A DNA stretch of 64,000 nucleotides from Sphingopyxis sp. DBS4 (GTDB lineage Bacteria > Pseudomonadota > Alphaproteobacteria > Sphingomonadales > Sphingomonadaceae): the NCBI RefSeq assembly GCF_024628865.1, contig NZ_CP102384.1, forward strand, positions 4,293,664-4,357,663. The letters run 5' to 3'. The notes beneath the pieces were generated by a model. That model did no database searches. It was not told where the DNA came from and worked only from the letters and a program-made list of their open reading frames with translations. The position numbers and the translations under genes were made by a program. The first letter of the stretch is position 1. The number at the start of each line of letters is the position of its first letter. Of the stretch, positions 1-8,941 are shown piece by piece.

Positions 1-2756
1 AAGATTTCGCGCTTCAGATCGGTGACATGGTCGAGGCGGATCATCACCGGCGGCACGAAATGACCGTCCGCTGGGAGGTTCGTTCGTCCCGCCTCGGCGA
101 TCACCCGGCCCGCCGCGCGCGCCTCGGCGACATAGGCGGCGATATTGGCGCGTGCTTCCGCGTCGATGATCGGGCCGACATCGGTCGCGAGGAGCGCGGG
201 ATCGCCCACGTTCAGCTCGGCCATCGCGCCCGCGACCATCGCGATCATCGTGTCGGCGACATCTTCCTGCACGCAGAGGAGACGGAGCGCCGAACAGCGC
301 TGGCCCGCCGACTGGAAGGCCGAGGCGACCGCGTCGCGCGCGACCTGTTCGGGGAGTGCGGTCGAATCGACGATCATCGCGTTGGCACCGCCGGTCTCGG
401 CGATCAGCGTCGCGATCGGGCCGTCGCGCCCGGCGAGGCTGCGGTTGATCGCGCGCGCGACTTCGGTCGAGCCGGTGAAGGCGACGCCGATGATGGCGTC
501 ATGGCTCGTCAGCGCCGCGCCCACGGTCTCGCCGCGACCTGGCAGATAGTGGAGCACGTCGCCAGGAACGCCTGCTTCGAGCAGCAGCTCGATCGCGGCG
601 TGCGCGATGAGCGGGGTCTGCTCGGCGGGCTTGGCGAGCACCGCGTTGCCCGCCGCAAGCGCCGCCGACACCTGGCCGAGGAAGATGGCGAGCGGGAAGT
701 TCCACGGGCTGATGGCGACGAAGACGCCCTTGCCTTCGAGGATCAGTTCGTTGCGTTCGCCCGTTGGGCCGGGAAGCGCGATGGGGTAAGTGAAGTCGGC
801 GCGCGCCTGCGCGGCGTAATAGCGCAGGAAGTCGGCCGCCTCGCGCACCTCGGCGATGGCGTCGACGAGCGTCTTGCCGGCTTCGTCGATCGCGAGCCCG
901 AGGAAGAAGGCGTCGCACTCTTCAAGCAGGTCGGCGGCGCGTTCGAGCCGTTCGGCGCGGAAGGCGCCCCCGGCGAGGCTCCAGTCGCTCTGCGCCTTGC
1001 GCGCCGCTGCAACGGCGGCATCGACCGCCTTCGCATCGGCCTCGATCACCTGCCCGACGATGGCGCCGGTCGCGGGATTGCGGACCGGCTCGTGCTGGCC
1101 GCCCAGTACCGCGCCGCCGACGATCGGCGCCGCGACCAGATCGCCGCGTCGCGCCTTGGCGATGGCGGCAACCAGACCCTCGGGCACACCAGGATCGCCT
1201 AGGTCATAGCCGCGCGAGTTGCGCCGAGCGGGATCGAAAAGCTGAAGGCCGGTGGGAATTTTCGACGATGAGCTCGCGATGCTGCGCGGATCGACCGCCA
1301 GTTCCTCGGCAGTCACGTCGGGGTCGGAGAATTGATGGACGAAGCTGCTGTTCGCGCCGTTTTCGAGCAGGCGGCGAACGAGATAGGCGAGCAGGTCGCG
1401 GTGCGTGCCGACCGGGGCATAGACGCGCACCGGGCGCGGCGGCGGCGACAGCAGGGTGATCGCGTCATGCGCGCCTTCGCCCATGCCGTGGAGCCGCTGC
1501 AGCTCGTAATCGGCGCCCGCGAACAGTTCGGCGACGAAGGCGAGCGTCATCGCATTGTGGCTGGCGAAGGCGGGGAAGATGCAATCCTGCGCCTCGCGCA
1601 ATATCTGCGCGCACTGCATGTAGTTGAGATCGGTATGGTTTTTCGCGGTGAACACCGGAAAATCGCCGAGGCCGAGCGTTTGCGCGCGCTTGATTTCGGT
1701 ATCCCAATAGGCGCCCTTGACGAGCCGCATCGACAGCTTGACGCCGCGCTGGCGCGCGCGATCGGCGACCCAGCGGATCACCTCCGGCGCGCGCTTCTGA
1801 TAGGCCTGGATGACGATGCCGAGCCCGGTCCAGCCGTCGGCGATCCCGGCGTCGATCAGCGCGCCATAGACGTCCATATGCGGTTCGAGCCGGTCGCTTT
1901 CCTCGGCATCGATCATCAGCGGGATGTTGACGTCACGCGCGGCGCGGGCGAGCTCGATCACGCGCGGGATCAGCTCCTCGCGGACGCGCTGCCCTTGCAG
2001 ATACTCGTAGCGCGGGTGGAGCGCCGACAGCTTGATCGAGATGCCGTGGTTGGCGAAGGGGTCGCCCGCCTTTGCCTTGCGGCCGATGCGCGCGATCGCA
2101 TTCGCATAGCTGTCGTAATAGCGCGCCGCGTCCTCAGCCGTGCGCGCCGCCTCGCCGAGCATGTCGAAGCTTGCCAGTTCCGATTTGTCCTTGTCGGCGC
2201 GCTTGACCGCGGCGTCGATGGTCTCGCCCATCACGAACTGCTGGCCGAGCATCTTCATCGCCGCGAGCGCCGCCTGGCGGATCACCGGCTCGCCCGAGCG
2301 GCGGATCATCGCCTTGAGCAGGGTCAGCGGATTCGCCTTGCTGCCGAGCGCATCGAGCATCAGCGTCGCCGACCCCAGCGACAGTCCCCGCGCCGAGAGC
2401 GCGACGATCAGCGGGCTGTCCTCATCCTCGCCTTCTTTCCAGTGGCGCCCGGCGATCTTGTCGCGGATCAGCGCGTTGGCGGTCGCGCTGTCGGGGACGC
2501 GGAGCAGCGCCTCGGCGAGGCACATCAGCACGACGCCTTCCTCGGTCGACAGGCGGTAGCGGTTCATGAGCTGCGCGACGAGCGTCTCGCGGTCGCCCTC
2601 GGCCTTCGCCTTGCGGATCAGCGCGAGCCCGCGCGCGGTGGTCGCGGCGACTGTGGCAGGCGAACGCGCGAGATCGGCGCGCAGATCGGCGACGATGTCG
2701 GTTTCGGAGCGGCGGGCGAGGGCGCGGAGCGCGGCGCGGTCGGAGGGCTGGGTCAT
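1..2756 (-). CDS. putA: Bifunctional proline dehydrogenase / P5C dehydrogenase PutA (C-terminus outside window)
   Basis: Oxidises proline to glutamate in two steps at the inner membrane face. The start is the ATG at 2756 and the frame stays open to the window edge, so about 918 residues are present and the C-terminal end is missing. The FAD-dependent proline dehydrogenase domain carries KGAYWDTEIKRAQ. The aldehyde dehydrogenase domain carries IAETGGANAMIVDS and the catalytic cysteine in SAGQRCSALRLL. The N-terminus shows no ribbon-helix-helix, so this is the non-repressor, Bradyrhizobium-like form. It is divergent from an AsnC-type regulator. Long open frames on the other strand are shadows. 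Confidence 0.96.
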   Translation of the reverse strand, partial: MTQPSDRAALRALARRSETDIVADLRADLARSPATVAATTARGLALIRKAKAEGDRETLVAQLMNRYRLSTEEGVVLMCLAEALLRVPDSATANALIRDKIAGRHWKEGEDEDSPLIVALSARGLSLGSATLMLDALGSKANPLTLLKAMIRRSGEPVIRQAALAAMKMLGQQFVMGETIDAAVKRADKDKSELASFDMLGEAARTAEDAARYYDSYANAIARIGRKAKAGDPFANHGISIKLSALHPRYEYLQGQRVREELIPRVIELARAARDVNIPLMIDAEESDRLEPHMDVYGALIDAGIADGWTGLGIVIQAYQKRAPEVIRWVADRARQRGVKLSMRLVKGAYWDTEIKRAQTLGLGDFPVFTAKNHTDLNYMQCAQILREAQDCIFPAFASHNAMTLAFVAELFAGADYELQRLHGMGEGAHDAITLLSPPPRPVRVYAPVGTHRDLLAYLVRRLLENGANSSFVHQFSDPDVTAEELAVDPRSIASSSSKIPTGLQLFDPARRNSRGYDLGDPGVPEGLVAAIAKARRGDLVAAPIVGGAVLGGQHEPVRNPATGAIVGQVIEADAKAVDAAVAAARKAQSDWSLAGGAFRAERLERAADLLEECDAFFLGLAIDEAGKTLVDAIAEVREAADFLRYYAAQARADFTYPIALPGPTGERNELILEGKGVFVAISPWNFPLAIFLGQVSAALAAGNAVLAKPAEQTPLIAHAAIELLLEAGVPGDVLHYLPGRGETVGAALTSHDAIIGVAFTGSTEVARAINRSLAGRDGPIATLIAETGGANAMIVDSTALPEQVARDAVASAFQSAGQRCSALRLLCVQEDVADTMIAMVAGAMAELNVGDPALLATDVGPIIDAEARANIAAYVAEARAAGRVIAEAGRTNLPADGHFVPPVMIRLDHVTDLKREI

Positions 2757-2854
2757 GCCACTGCCATAGCATATCCGGTACAGTCGATCTGACTTCATAT
2801 ATGTTTTCAGATTTATATTTTGACCAAATTATTTATCTATCTTAGTCTGATTAT
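2757..2854. promoter_or_regulatory. putA-putR divergent promoter region
   Basis: A 98-bp gap between the two divergent start codons. It is strikingly AT-rich against a GC-rich background, with ATATATGTTTTCAG and TTTATATTTTGACC stretches. Lrp/AsnC proteins favour bent AT-rich DNA, so this is the expected PutR binding and dual promoter region. No exact operator can be fixed by eye. Confidence 0.6.
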
Positions 2855-3325
2855 ATGAAAATTGATCGATCCGTAGTCGAACTGGATGAGTTCGACCGCA
2901 AGATATTGAGCATATTGGGGCGCGACGGGCGGATCACCTACACCGACCTCGCGCAGCGCGTCGGGCTATCGAAGACACCGTGCCAGCAGCGGGTCAAGCG
3001 GCTGGTCGCGAGCGGCCTGATCACCGGCTTTCGCGCGATCGTCGATCCTGCAAAGGTCGGGCTCGACCATGTCGCCTTCGCCGAAGTGAAATTGTCCGAT
3101 ACCCGTGAGGAAGCGTTACGGCAGTTCAACGCGGCGGTGCGACAGATCGCCGAGGTCGAGGAATGCCATATGATCGCAAGCAGCTTCGACTATCTGCTCA
3201 AGGTCCGCACCCCCGACATCCGTCGCTATCGCATCGTGCTCGGCGAGAAGATTTCGAGCCTGCCGCATGTCGCGAGCACCTCGACCTTCGTCGCGATGGA
3301 GACGATCCTGGAGTCGGCGCGCTGA
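2855..3325 (+). CDS. putR: Lrp/AsnC-family regulator of proline catabolism
   Basis: A 156-residue transcription factor. The N-terminal winged HTH (about residues 10-60) includes LAQRVGLSKTPCQQRVKRL, and the C-terminal half fits an RAM/AsnC ligand-binding domain. Divergence from putA is the classical arrangement in Agrobacterium, Rhodobacter and Caulobacter relatives, where PutR activates putA in response to proline. The specific role is inferred from that context. It is followed by a dispersed inverted repeat. Confidence 0.88.
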   Translation: MKIDRSVVELDEFDRKILSILGRDGRITYTDLAQRVGLSKTPCQQRVKRLVASGLITGFRAIVDPAKVGLDHVAFAEVKLSDTREEALRQFNAAVRQIAEVEECHMIASSFDYLLKVRTPDIRRYRIVLGEKISSLPHVASTSTFVAMETILESAR

Positions 3326-3349
3326 ACCGCGGTAAGAAGGCTCTTACCT

Positions 3350-3427
3350 CGTCATCCCGGCGAAGGCCGGGATCTCGCCGGTACGTCATGGCGATAGGGG
3401 GAGATCCCGGCCTTCGCCGGGATGACG
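3350..3427. repeat. Dispersed inverted repeat (GTCATCCCGGC family)
   Basis: 26-bp arms at 3350-3375 and 3402-3427 are perfect inverted copies (CGTCATCCCGGCGAAGGCC to GGCCTTCGCCGGGATGACG). They lie between the convergent 3' ends of putR and the acyl-CoA dehydrogenase. Related arms occur at 21053, 21165, 28426, 31182 and 46409. It could fold as a hairpin and act as a bidirectional terminator or mRNA-end stabiliser. Confidence 0.85.
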
Positions 3428-3437
3428 GAAACGGGGG

Positions 3438-4385
3438 TTAGAGGAGTTCCCGCACATAATCGACCGACCCGCGCGCGTCGCCGAGACGTGCGGCGCCGAG
3501 CAGGCGGTTCCAATAGCTTTCCGACCCGTCGGCCAATCGTCCTTCGTGCAGGCGGCGAGTGTAGAGTTGGAGGTCATATTCCTCGCTGATCCCGATCGCG
3601 CCGTGGACCGCGTGCGCGGTCGCGGCGAGGCGGACGGCGGCGGCGCTCGTCACCGACTTGGCGGTCGCCGCGGCGGCGAGGCTTGGCGGCAGGCCGCCCG
3701 CGCAGCCGAGCGCGGCCGCGATGCGGCACGCGACCATATCCTCGGCCATCACCGCCATCTGCTGCTGGAGCGCCTGCTGCTTGCCGATCGGCTTGCCGAA
3801 CTGGACGCGCTCGCCGGCATAGGCGGCGGTCATCGCCGTCAACCGGTCGGCGGCACCCGCGATCAGCGCGGCACGGAGAATCGCGGCGATCGCGCGAAGG
3901 CCGCCTGCGGGAGCGGTGCCGACGTTGGCCGAAGGAACCGCATCCCAGCACATCCGCGCGGCGAGACTGCCCGGCACGCCGGTCGGCTCGCCCGCCGCAT
4001 CGACCAGATAAAGCGTTCCGTCGATTTCGAGCAGGACATGGCGCGCGACGCGGCCGAAGGGCACGACGATCCCGACCCCCGGCTTCGCGGTCGCGAGCGC
4101 GATCGGGCCGTCGGGAGCGTCGGCGAGCAACGCGCGCGCGAGCATCGTCTCGCCGACCGGGAGCGGCACGGCGTGGCGGCCGAGTGCCTGCCACAGCGCG
4201 CCGACCTCGGCGAGCGGCAGGCCCGCGCCGCCGCGCTCCTCGGGAACCAGCGCATCGAGGAAACCCGATTCGGCGAGGCCGTCCCACAGCGCGTCGGCGC
4301 TGGCGCCCGCCTCGACCGCGCGGACCACTGCGGGCGGCGAGAGATTTTCCAGCATCCGTTCGAAGGGCAGGAGAAATTCGCTCAT
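3438..4385 (-). CDS. Acyl-CoA dehydrogenase family protein, short subunit
   Basis: About 315 residues, shorter than the usual 380-400 of the family. It keeps the C-terminal helical region with YAGERVQFGKPIGKQQA and a late HGAIGISEEYDLQLYTRR segment. The start codon overlaps the stop of the upstream, longer dehydrogenase (TGATG), and a GTG one codon earlier is also possible. Paired adjacent ACADs of unequal length resemble the FadE28/FadE29 heteromers that act on CoA esters with bulky or steroid side chains. The substrate is unknown here. Confidence 0.85.
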   Translation of the reverse strand: MSEFLLPFERMLENLSPPAVVRAVEAGASADALWDGLAESGFLDALVPEERGGAGLPLAEVGALWQALGRHAVPLPVGETMLARALLADAPDGPIALATAKPGVGIVVPFGRVARHVLLEIDGTLYLVDAAGEPTGVPGSLAARMCWDAVPSANVGTAPAGGLRAIAAILRAALIAGAADRLTAMTAAYAGERVQFGKPIGKQQALQQQMAVMAEDMVACRIAAALGCAGGLPPSLAAAATAKSVTSAAAVRLAATAHAVHGAIGISEEYDLQLYTRRLHEGRLADGSESYWNRLLGAARLGDARGSVDYVRELL

Positions 4386-5539
4386 CACCGTAACCCCATC
4401 CCGCGCGCGATGATCCCGCGCAATATCTCGCGCGTCCCGCCGCGCAGCGAAAAGCTCGGCGCGACATGGGTGACGTAGAGCAGGGCGCGATAGAGCTCCG
4501 CATCGACCGCCTCATCGGGATGCGCGGCCAGATCGTCGCCGATGGCCGCCGGCAGTTGCTGCTCGAACGCGGTGCCGAGGTCCTTGACCAGCGACGCCTC
4601 GGTCACCGGACTTTCGCCCGCCGCGAGCCGTGCGGTGCAGGCGATCGACATCGCGCGCAGCACGCCGAGCCGCGCGGTGAAATCGCCGACGAGCGCGAGG
4701 GTCGCCGGATCGTCGCGGCGCCCCGTGCGCTGTAAATGCGCGATCCACGCGTCGAGCAGCACGACGCTCGAATAGATGCGCTCGGGCCCGCTGCGCTCGA
4801 AGGCGAGTTCGGCGGTGACCTGTTTCCATCCCTCGCCCTCTTCGCCGATCAGCGCGTCGGCGGGCAGATCGACATCCTCGAAGAAGACTTCGGCGAAATG
4901 TTCGTCGCCCGCAAGGTCGCGGATCGGGCGGATGGTGACGCCGGGCGCCTTGAGGTCGATGATGAGCTGCGACAGCCCGGCGTGGCGGTCTTCGGGGCCG
5001 CCCGAGGTGCGGAGCAGCGCGATCATATAGTCGCAATGCGGCGCGCCCGACGTCCAGATCTTCTGCCCGTTGACGCGCCAGCCGGTTTCGGTGCGCGCCG
5101 CGCGGGTACGCACACTGGCAAGGTCGGAGCCCGACCCCGGCTCGCTCATTCCGATGCAGAAGAAGATTTCGCCGCGCGCGATCCGCGGCAGATAATATTC
5201 GCGCTGCGCTTCGTTGCCGAAATTGAGGATCAGCGGCGCGCTCTGCCGGTCGGCGATCCAGTGCGCCGCGACCGGCGCCCCGACGCCAAGCAATTCCTCG
5301 ACGACGACGAAGCGCGCGAACGGCCCGCGCTCGTGCCCGCCATAGCGCTTGGGGAGCGTGAGGCCGAGAAAGCCCGCCTCGCCGAGGCGACGGCTGAAGG
5401 CGGGATCATAGCCCTGCCACGAGCGGACGCGGCGATCGGCACCGGCCGACGAGGCGGCTTCAGCCGCAAGCGCGCGAATCGCCGGCCGGATCGCTTCATC
5501 GGCGGCCGGCAGGCTGGCGAGGCTGAGCGTATCGAACAC
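4385..5539 (-). CDS. Acyl-CoA dehydrogenase, large subunit
   Basis: 384 residues with the normal ACAD layout. The N-terminal helical domain precedes the FAD-contacting FFCIGMSEPGSGSDLASVRT motif and VNGQKIWTSGA, and the protein ends in SLRGGTREILRGIIARGMG. The start is a GTG at 5539 preceded by GGAGAGAGAAG. It is translationally coupled to the short ACAD downstream, which suggests a heteromeric enzyme for the first beta-oxidation step of an unusual acyl-CoA. It ends the conserved segment just before the tRNA-Gly island. Confidence 0.92.
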   Translation of the reverse strand: MFDTLSLASLPAADEAIRPAIRALAAEAASSAGADRRVRSWQGYDPAFSRRLGEAGFLGLTLPKRYGGHERGPFARFVVVEELLGVGAPVAAHWIADRQSAPLILNFGNEAQREYYLPRIARGEIFFCIGMSEPGSGSDLASVRTRAARTETGWRVNGQKIWTSGAPHCDYMIALLRTSGGPEDRHAGLSQLIIDLKAPGVTIRPIRDLAGDEHFAEVFFEDVDLPADALIGEEGEGWKQVTAELAFERSGPERIYSSVVLLDAWIAHLQRTGRRDDPATLALVGDFTARLGVLRAMSIACTARLAAGESPVTEASLVKDLGTAFEQQLPAAIGDDLAAHPDEAVDAELYRALLYVTHVAPSFSLRGGTREILRGIIARGMGLR

Positions 5540-5672
5540 CGGCTTCTCTCTCCCTATGTCTTGTCTCCTTGCCGCTATTGCGCCGCGCGCGCCGCGACAA
5601 GCTGCTTTTTGTGCGAGCGGTACGGCGAAGGATTGACCGGCGGCGCGCGAAACGGCAAAGGCCGGACAGCGC

Positions 5673-5746
5673 GCGGGTGTAGCTCAATGGCAGAGCAGAA
5701 GCTTCCCAAGCTTACGACGAGGGTTCGATTCCCTTCACCCGCTCCA
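5673..5746 (+). tRNA. tRNA-Gly (CCC)
   Basis: A 74-nt cloverleaf. The acceptor GCGGGTG pairs with CACCCGC, the D arm is GCTCAATGGCAGAGC, the anticodon loop is TTCCCAA (anticodon CCC), and the T arm holds GGTTCGATTCC. CCA is encoded. The gene remains complete although an integrative element has inserted in its 3' half, because the element restores the end. Confidence 0.96.
5724..5740 (+). repeat. attL (within tRNA-Gly T arm and acceptor)
   Basis: TTCGATTCCCTTCACCC is identical to 11041-11057 at the far end of the element. It covers the T loop and the 3' strand of the acceptor stem, the usual core site for tRNA-targeting tyrosine integrases. Confidence 0.85.
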
Positions 5747-5860
5747 TCTTGCTGCCCACGCGCAGTCGCTGATGGTTGAAAAAACCCTGAAAATCCGCTA
5801 GTTTTTGAGCATTCACTGGCTTCCGGTGATTGCCCATGATCGCGTGTAGCTGAACGATTC

Positions 5861-5879
5861 GGGGGCATATCCGGGGGCC
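5861..5879 (+). promoter_or_regulatory. Candidate integrase arm-type site, left end
   Basis: GGGGGC, six bases, then GGGGGCC, between the tRNA and the integrase start. The same paired motif with identical 6-bp spacing recurs at 10969-10987 near the other end. This supports a role as arm sites for the integrase N-terminal domain. Confidence 0.5.
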
Positions 5880-5911
5880 TTTCCAAAGCCCCTGATTTGC
5901 GAGGCCCCCAA

Positions 5912-7120
5912 ATGGCGCTCACCGACACCGCGATCCGCAAAGCGAAGCCAAAAGATAAGCCATATAAGATATCAGATTCGGGCGGCCTTTATCTTTTGGT
6001 CAATCCTACCGGCAGCAAACTCTGGCGCGTTAAATATCGCCTGCATGGAGTGGAGCGCAAACTGGCCCTCGGCGCTTATCCCGCAATTACGCTCGCGGAA
6101 GCGCGAGCGGCTAGAGAAGATGCAAAGAAGCAGCTCGCCCATGCAGTCGATCCCAATACTGCCAAGCGGCAGGCTCGAATCGCTGCGAGCATCAGCGCGG
6201 GCAATAGTTTCTCGGCGGTCGCTGAAGAGCTGATAGCGAAGCGAGAGAAGGAAGGAGTCGCAGCCGCGACACTCGAAAAGCATCGCTGGCTTCTGCGGCT
6301 GCTAGGCGCGGAGTTCGGGCGGCGGCCGGTGGCCGACATCACGCCTGCGGAGTTACTCCACGAACTGAAAAAGCAGGAACGGCGCGGGCGTTTGGAGACC
6401 GCCAAGCAGGTCCGGTCGTTCGCGAGCCGCGTTTTCCGCTACGCCGCCGCCACGGCGCGGGCCGAACGCGATCCCGCACAGATGTTGCTTGGCGCGCTAA
6501 TTCAACCGACCGTCAAACATTTCGCGGCAATCACCGACCCAATTGAGTTTGGCGCTCTACTCCGTGCGATTGAGGGATATGTCGGTGACCCAGCAGTGAT
6601 GTATGCGTTAAAGCTAACCCCGCATGTCTTCCAGAGGCCCGGCGAACTGCGTCAAATGGAATGGACAGAAATCGACTTCGCGAAGGCAGTTTGGACGCTA
6701 CCCGCAGCGAAGATGAAGATGCGCCAACCGCATGCGGTGCCTCTATCGCGCCAAGCGCTCGCGATTTTGGAAAGTATGCGTGGGCTCTCGGGCAACGGCA
6801 GATACGTGTTTCCATCGGTACGAACACGGGCGCGACCGATCAGCGACAACACGATCAACGCAGCGCTTCGTCGTCTGGGCTATTCCAAGGAGCAAATGAC
6901 GGCCCACGGGTTCCGGACCTCGGCCTCTTCGCTGCTTAACGAGTCTGGCAAGTGGAACCCCGATGCCATCGAACGTGCCCTTGCCCACATGGTCGCGGGC
7001 AGCATTCGCCGCATATACAATCAGTCGGCTTATTGGGCTGAACGCGTCGAGATGGCGCAGTGGTGGAGTGATTATTTGTGTCAGCTCTGTGATGGAGGCA
7101 ATGTAGCCATCCCTCGCTAG
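5912..7120 (+). CDS. Tyrosine recombinase / phage P4-type integrase
   Basis: 402 residues from the ATG at 5912; an in-frame TTG upstream at 5897 is less likely. The N-terminal arm-binding domain (DUF4102-like) contains SDSGGLYLLVNPTGSKLWR, a SAM-like core-binding domain follows, and the C-terminal catalytic domain shows QRPGELRQMEW (first Arg), HGFRTSASSLLNE (HxxR) and RRIYNQSAYW (tyrosine nucleophile). The catalytic set looks intact. It lies 165 bp from the tRNA-Gly it presumably targets and directs integration and excision of the 5724-11057 element. Confidence 0.95.
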   Translation: MALTDTAIRKAKPKDKPYKISDSGGLYLLVNPTGSKLWRVKYRLHGVERKLALGAYPAITLAEARAAREDAKKQLAHAVDPNTAKRQARIAASISAGNSFSAVAEELIAKREKEGVAAATLEKHRWLLRLLGAEFGRRPVADITPAELLHELKKQERRGRLETAKQVRSFASRVFRYAAATARAERDPAQMLLGALIQPTVKHFAAITDPIEFGALLRAIEGYVGDPAVMYALKLTPHVFQRPGELRQMEWTEIDFAKAVWTLPAAKMKMRQPHAVPLSRQALAILESMRGLSGNGRYVFPSVRTRARPISDNTINAALRRLGYSKEQMTAHGFRTSASSLLNESGKWNPDAIERALAHMVAGSIRRIYNQSAYWAERVEMAQWWSDYLCQLCDGGNVAIPR

Positions 7121-7126
7121 GAGAAG

Positions 7127-7981
7127 ATGGTGGAGGACCGAAAGGAAGTATTGCCGCTCCGCAGGGTTGCAGCCCGCTTCATCAACACCGATGAGCAGAC
7201 TGGCCTTGCCGAGCTTGACCGCATCACGGCGGATGCCTCGCGCGCCATCCAGAAACGATACTGGCTCTGGTCCACCTCATTTGCGGCGACTGCTTTCGCG
7301 ACAACCGTTACACTTCTTCCTGGGCTCATCCTCACTTTCAATGAGGCGCCCGCCGCCGATGCAGTCAGGCTGATTGGATTGGGCTGTTCTGGATTGATGA
7401 TCGCGGTTGGCGCATCCTGGCGCGTGTTTCAATACGGCGGGATGCAGGCATCTACACCGCAGAATCCTGTCTATGCGGACCCGGGAGACTCTGCTGTCCG
7501 CAATCTGGAACGACTGTTCGCCATCCTTCAACTCGAAACGTCCCCGCGCGCCTTTTACCTCACCCGAAATGGCGCGCGCCGCTACGTTGACCATCGCTAT
7601 TTCTTCGGAAAGCTTCGCGCCGCCCATGTGGCCAAGGGCAGCACGATCCGCAACGCGCTCTTCGGCCCTGCGGGTCTCTGGTTCGACCGCGAACTGTTCC
7701 TTGAAGCGGACGTCGACAAACTGATCGCTGACGCCAAGGCCAAACCGAGTCGCAAGGGGGCACCGAAGCAGTACGATCATACCAATGCAATCATCGCGCT
7801 GATTGATCACCCCAAGGTGCGGGCGCTCGACATCTCGAAGCAGCGCGGCAATCAGAAGGAAATAATCGAGCTGCTGGAGGATTGGTATGAAGGCAGGCGT
7901 CTGAAGGTGCCCAGCCAGTCCCAGCTTGCGCCTTACGCAAATCAAATTCTGGAGACGATCGCGAAAAATCGTTCGTCTTAA
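7127..7981 (+). CDS. Unrecognised membrane protein with N-terminal two-helix segment (island cargo)
   Basis: 284 residues, starting 6 bp after the integrase stop with AGGAGAAG upstream, so probably co-transcribed. Residues about 45-72 (WLWSTSFAATAFATTVTLLP) and 80-108 (VRLIGLGCSGLMIAVGASW) are two hydrophobic helices. A soluble C-terminal region of about 170 residues is rich in Lys and Arg, with FFGKLRAAHVAKGS and PSRKGAPKQYDHTN. I do not recognise the family. The two-TM-then-cytoplasmic-domain layout is loosely like SLATT-type effectors of defence systems, but that is a guess from topology alone. Confidence 0.8.
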   Translation: MVEDRKEVLPLRRVAARFINTDEQTGLAELDRITADASRAIQKRYWLWSTSFAATAFATTVTLLPGLILTFNEAPAADAVRLIGLGCSGLMIAVGASWRVFQYGGMQASTPQNPVYADPGDSAVRNLERLFAILQLETSPRAFYLTRNGARRYVDHRYFFGKLRAAHVAKGSTIRNALFGPAGLWFDRELFLEADVDKLIADAKAKPSRKGAPKQYDHTNAIIALIDHPKVRALDISKQRGNQKEIIELLEDWYEGRRLKVPSQSQLAPYANQILETIAKNRSS

Positions 7982-7999
7982 TCCTATTCTGAATTATCG

Positions 8000-8025
8000 G
8001 GGAACCACGCATTTGCGTGGTTCCC
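8000..8025 (+). terminator. Perfect hairpin after the two-TM gene
   Basis: GGGAACCACGC and GCGTGGTTCCC form an 11-bp perfect stem with an ATTT loop, 19 bp after the stop of the preceding gene. No clear T-run follows, so it may be a Rho-independent-like terminator, an mRNA end stabiliser or a protein-binding palindrome. Confidence 0.5.
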
Positions 8026-8158
8026 GAGATAGGCAATTACCGGGGAGTAGCCACGAACGGCAGATTTCCACTGCATCCACATGCTGTTGGAACTGTCAGC
8101 GCTTAGCTGCAAATGATCCTGTCGCCCGCCGCATCGCGGCACTCCAACGGAGGCGACA

Positions 8159-8326
8159 ATGGATGAACTCGCATACTCGATTAACCGCACGGCCAAGGCG
8201 CTCGGCGTCGGCCGCAGCACGATCTACAAGCTCATCAAGACCGGACAGGTCGATGCCCTCAAGATCGGAACGCGGACGCTGATCACCACCGCGTCGATCA
8301 GACGGCTGACCCAGACTCAGGCCTGA
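8159..8326 (+). CDS. AlpA / excisionase-like HTH protein
   Basis: A 55-residue protein. It reads MDELAYSINRTAKALGV, then a MerR/Xis-type recognition segment GRSTIYKLIKTGQVDALKIG and a short C-terminus RTLITTASIRRLTQTQA. A good Shine-Dalgarno, CGGAGG, precedes the ATG at 8159. Proteins of this size and fold in integrase islands act as recombination directionality factors or as activators of the integrase gene. Assignment is by motif and context. It is followed by a short gap to the next gene and is probably co-expressed with it. Confidence 0.85.
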   Translation: MDELAYSINRTAKALGVGRSTIYKLIKTGQVDALKIGTRTLITTASIRRLTQTQA

Positions 8327-8392
8327 TCCCCCGAGGGCGACACGTCGCCCACCATCCCACCGACACATCCCATTTTATTGAAAGGACACCGT

Positions 8393-8941
8393 ATGTCCAT
8401 TCTGAGCAAAACCGTCGACCGGCTCGCCAATTTCTTCCGCTTTGACCACAAGGTCATCCTGCGTTTCGCCGTCGACCGATACAACGCACCCTGTGTCGTT
8501 CCGCTCATAGAGAAGCTGATCGCTGACGGTGAAGACGGAGATACCTATCGGTCCGCGCTCGCTGCCTGGAACCGGGCAGAGCGCCCGCCTATCGCTCTCT
8601 ATGACGGCGAAACCAGTTTCTGCCGCATAGATGGTCCGTACCAGTGGGCGGGCAACCATGTTTTCCCGCTGGGCGGTCTCATTCTCAGCTCCGGTGTCAC
8701 CGCCCACCTCGATCCTTATCAGGCGAGCGATCTTCATTTTCAAATGCGGGCGGCGATCGAGCGGGCGATACAAGCGTGGGTTGCCGATAACGGTCTGCGA
8801 GAATGTCCGATGACGCCGGTCGCGTTTGATCGCGAGGCTGCCGATCGCAAGGCTAAGACGATGATCGCGGCAAGGGGCGACATCTTCGATCAGGATCGCA
8901 TGGTCGCGGCTGCCCGCAAGGAGGGCTCGGATCATGTCTGA
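8393..8941 (+). CDS. Hypothetical protein (island cargo)
   Basis: 182 residues from the ATG at 8393, with AAAGGA seven bases upstream; a TTG 15 bp earlier is possible. It is a soluble alpha/beta-looking protein with no signal peptide and no motif I recognise. It contains FRFDHKVILRFAVDRYNAP near the start and a C-terminal charged segment, DREAADRKAKTMIAARGDIF. It lies directly after the excisionase-like gene, as is common for accessory or regulatory genes of such islands. Its stop overlaps the ATG of a short frame (8934-9152) that may be the 5' remnant of a lost gene. Confidence 0.75.
   Translation: MSILSKTVDRLANFFRFDHKVILRFAVDRYNAPCVVPLIEKLIADGEDGDTYRSALAAWNRAERPPIALYDGETSFCRIDGPYQWAGNHVFPLGGLILSSGVTAHLDPYQASDLHFQMRAAIERAIQAWVADNGLRECPMTPVAFDREAADRKAKTMIAARGDIFDQDRMVAAARKEGSDHV

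Noticed and set aside
27..2792. Two long plus-strand open frames over the putA region
   Set aside because: The minus strand is continuously open and shows both PutA catalytic domains; the plus-strand frames are shadows.
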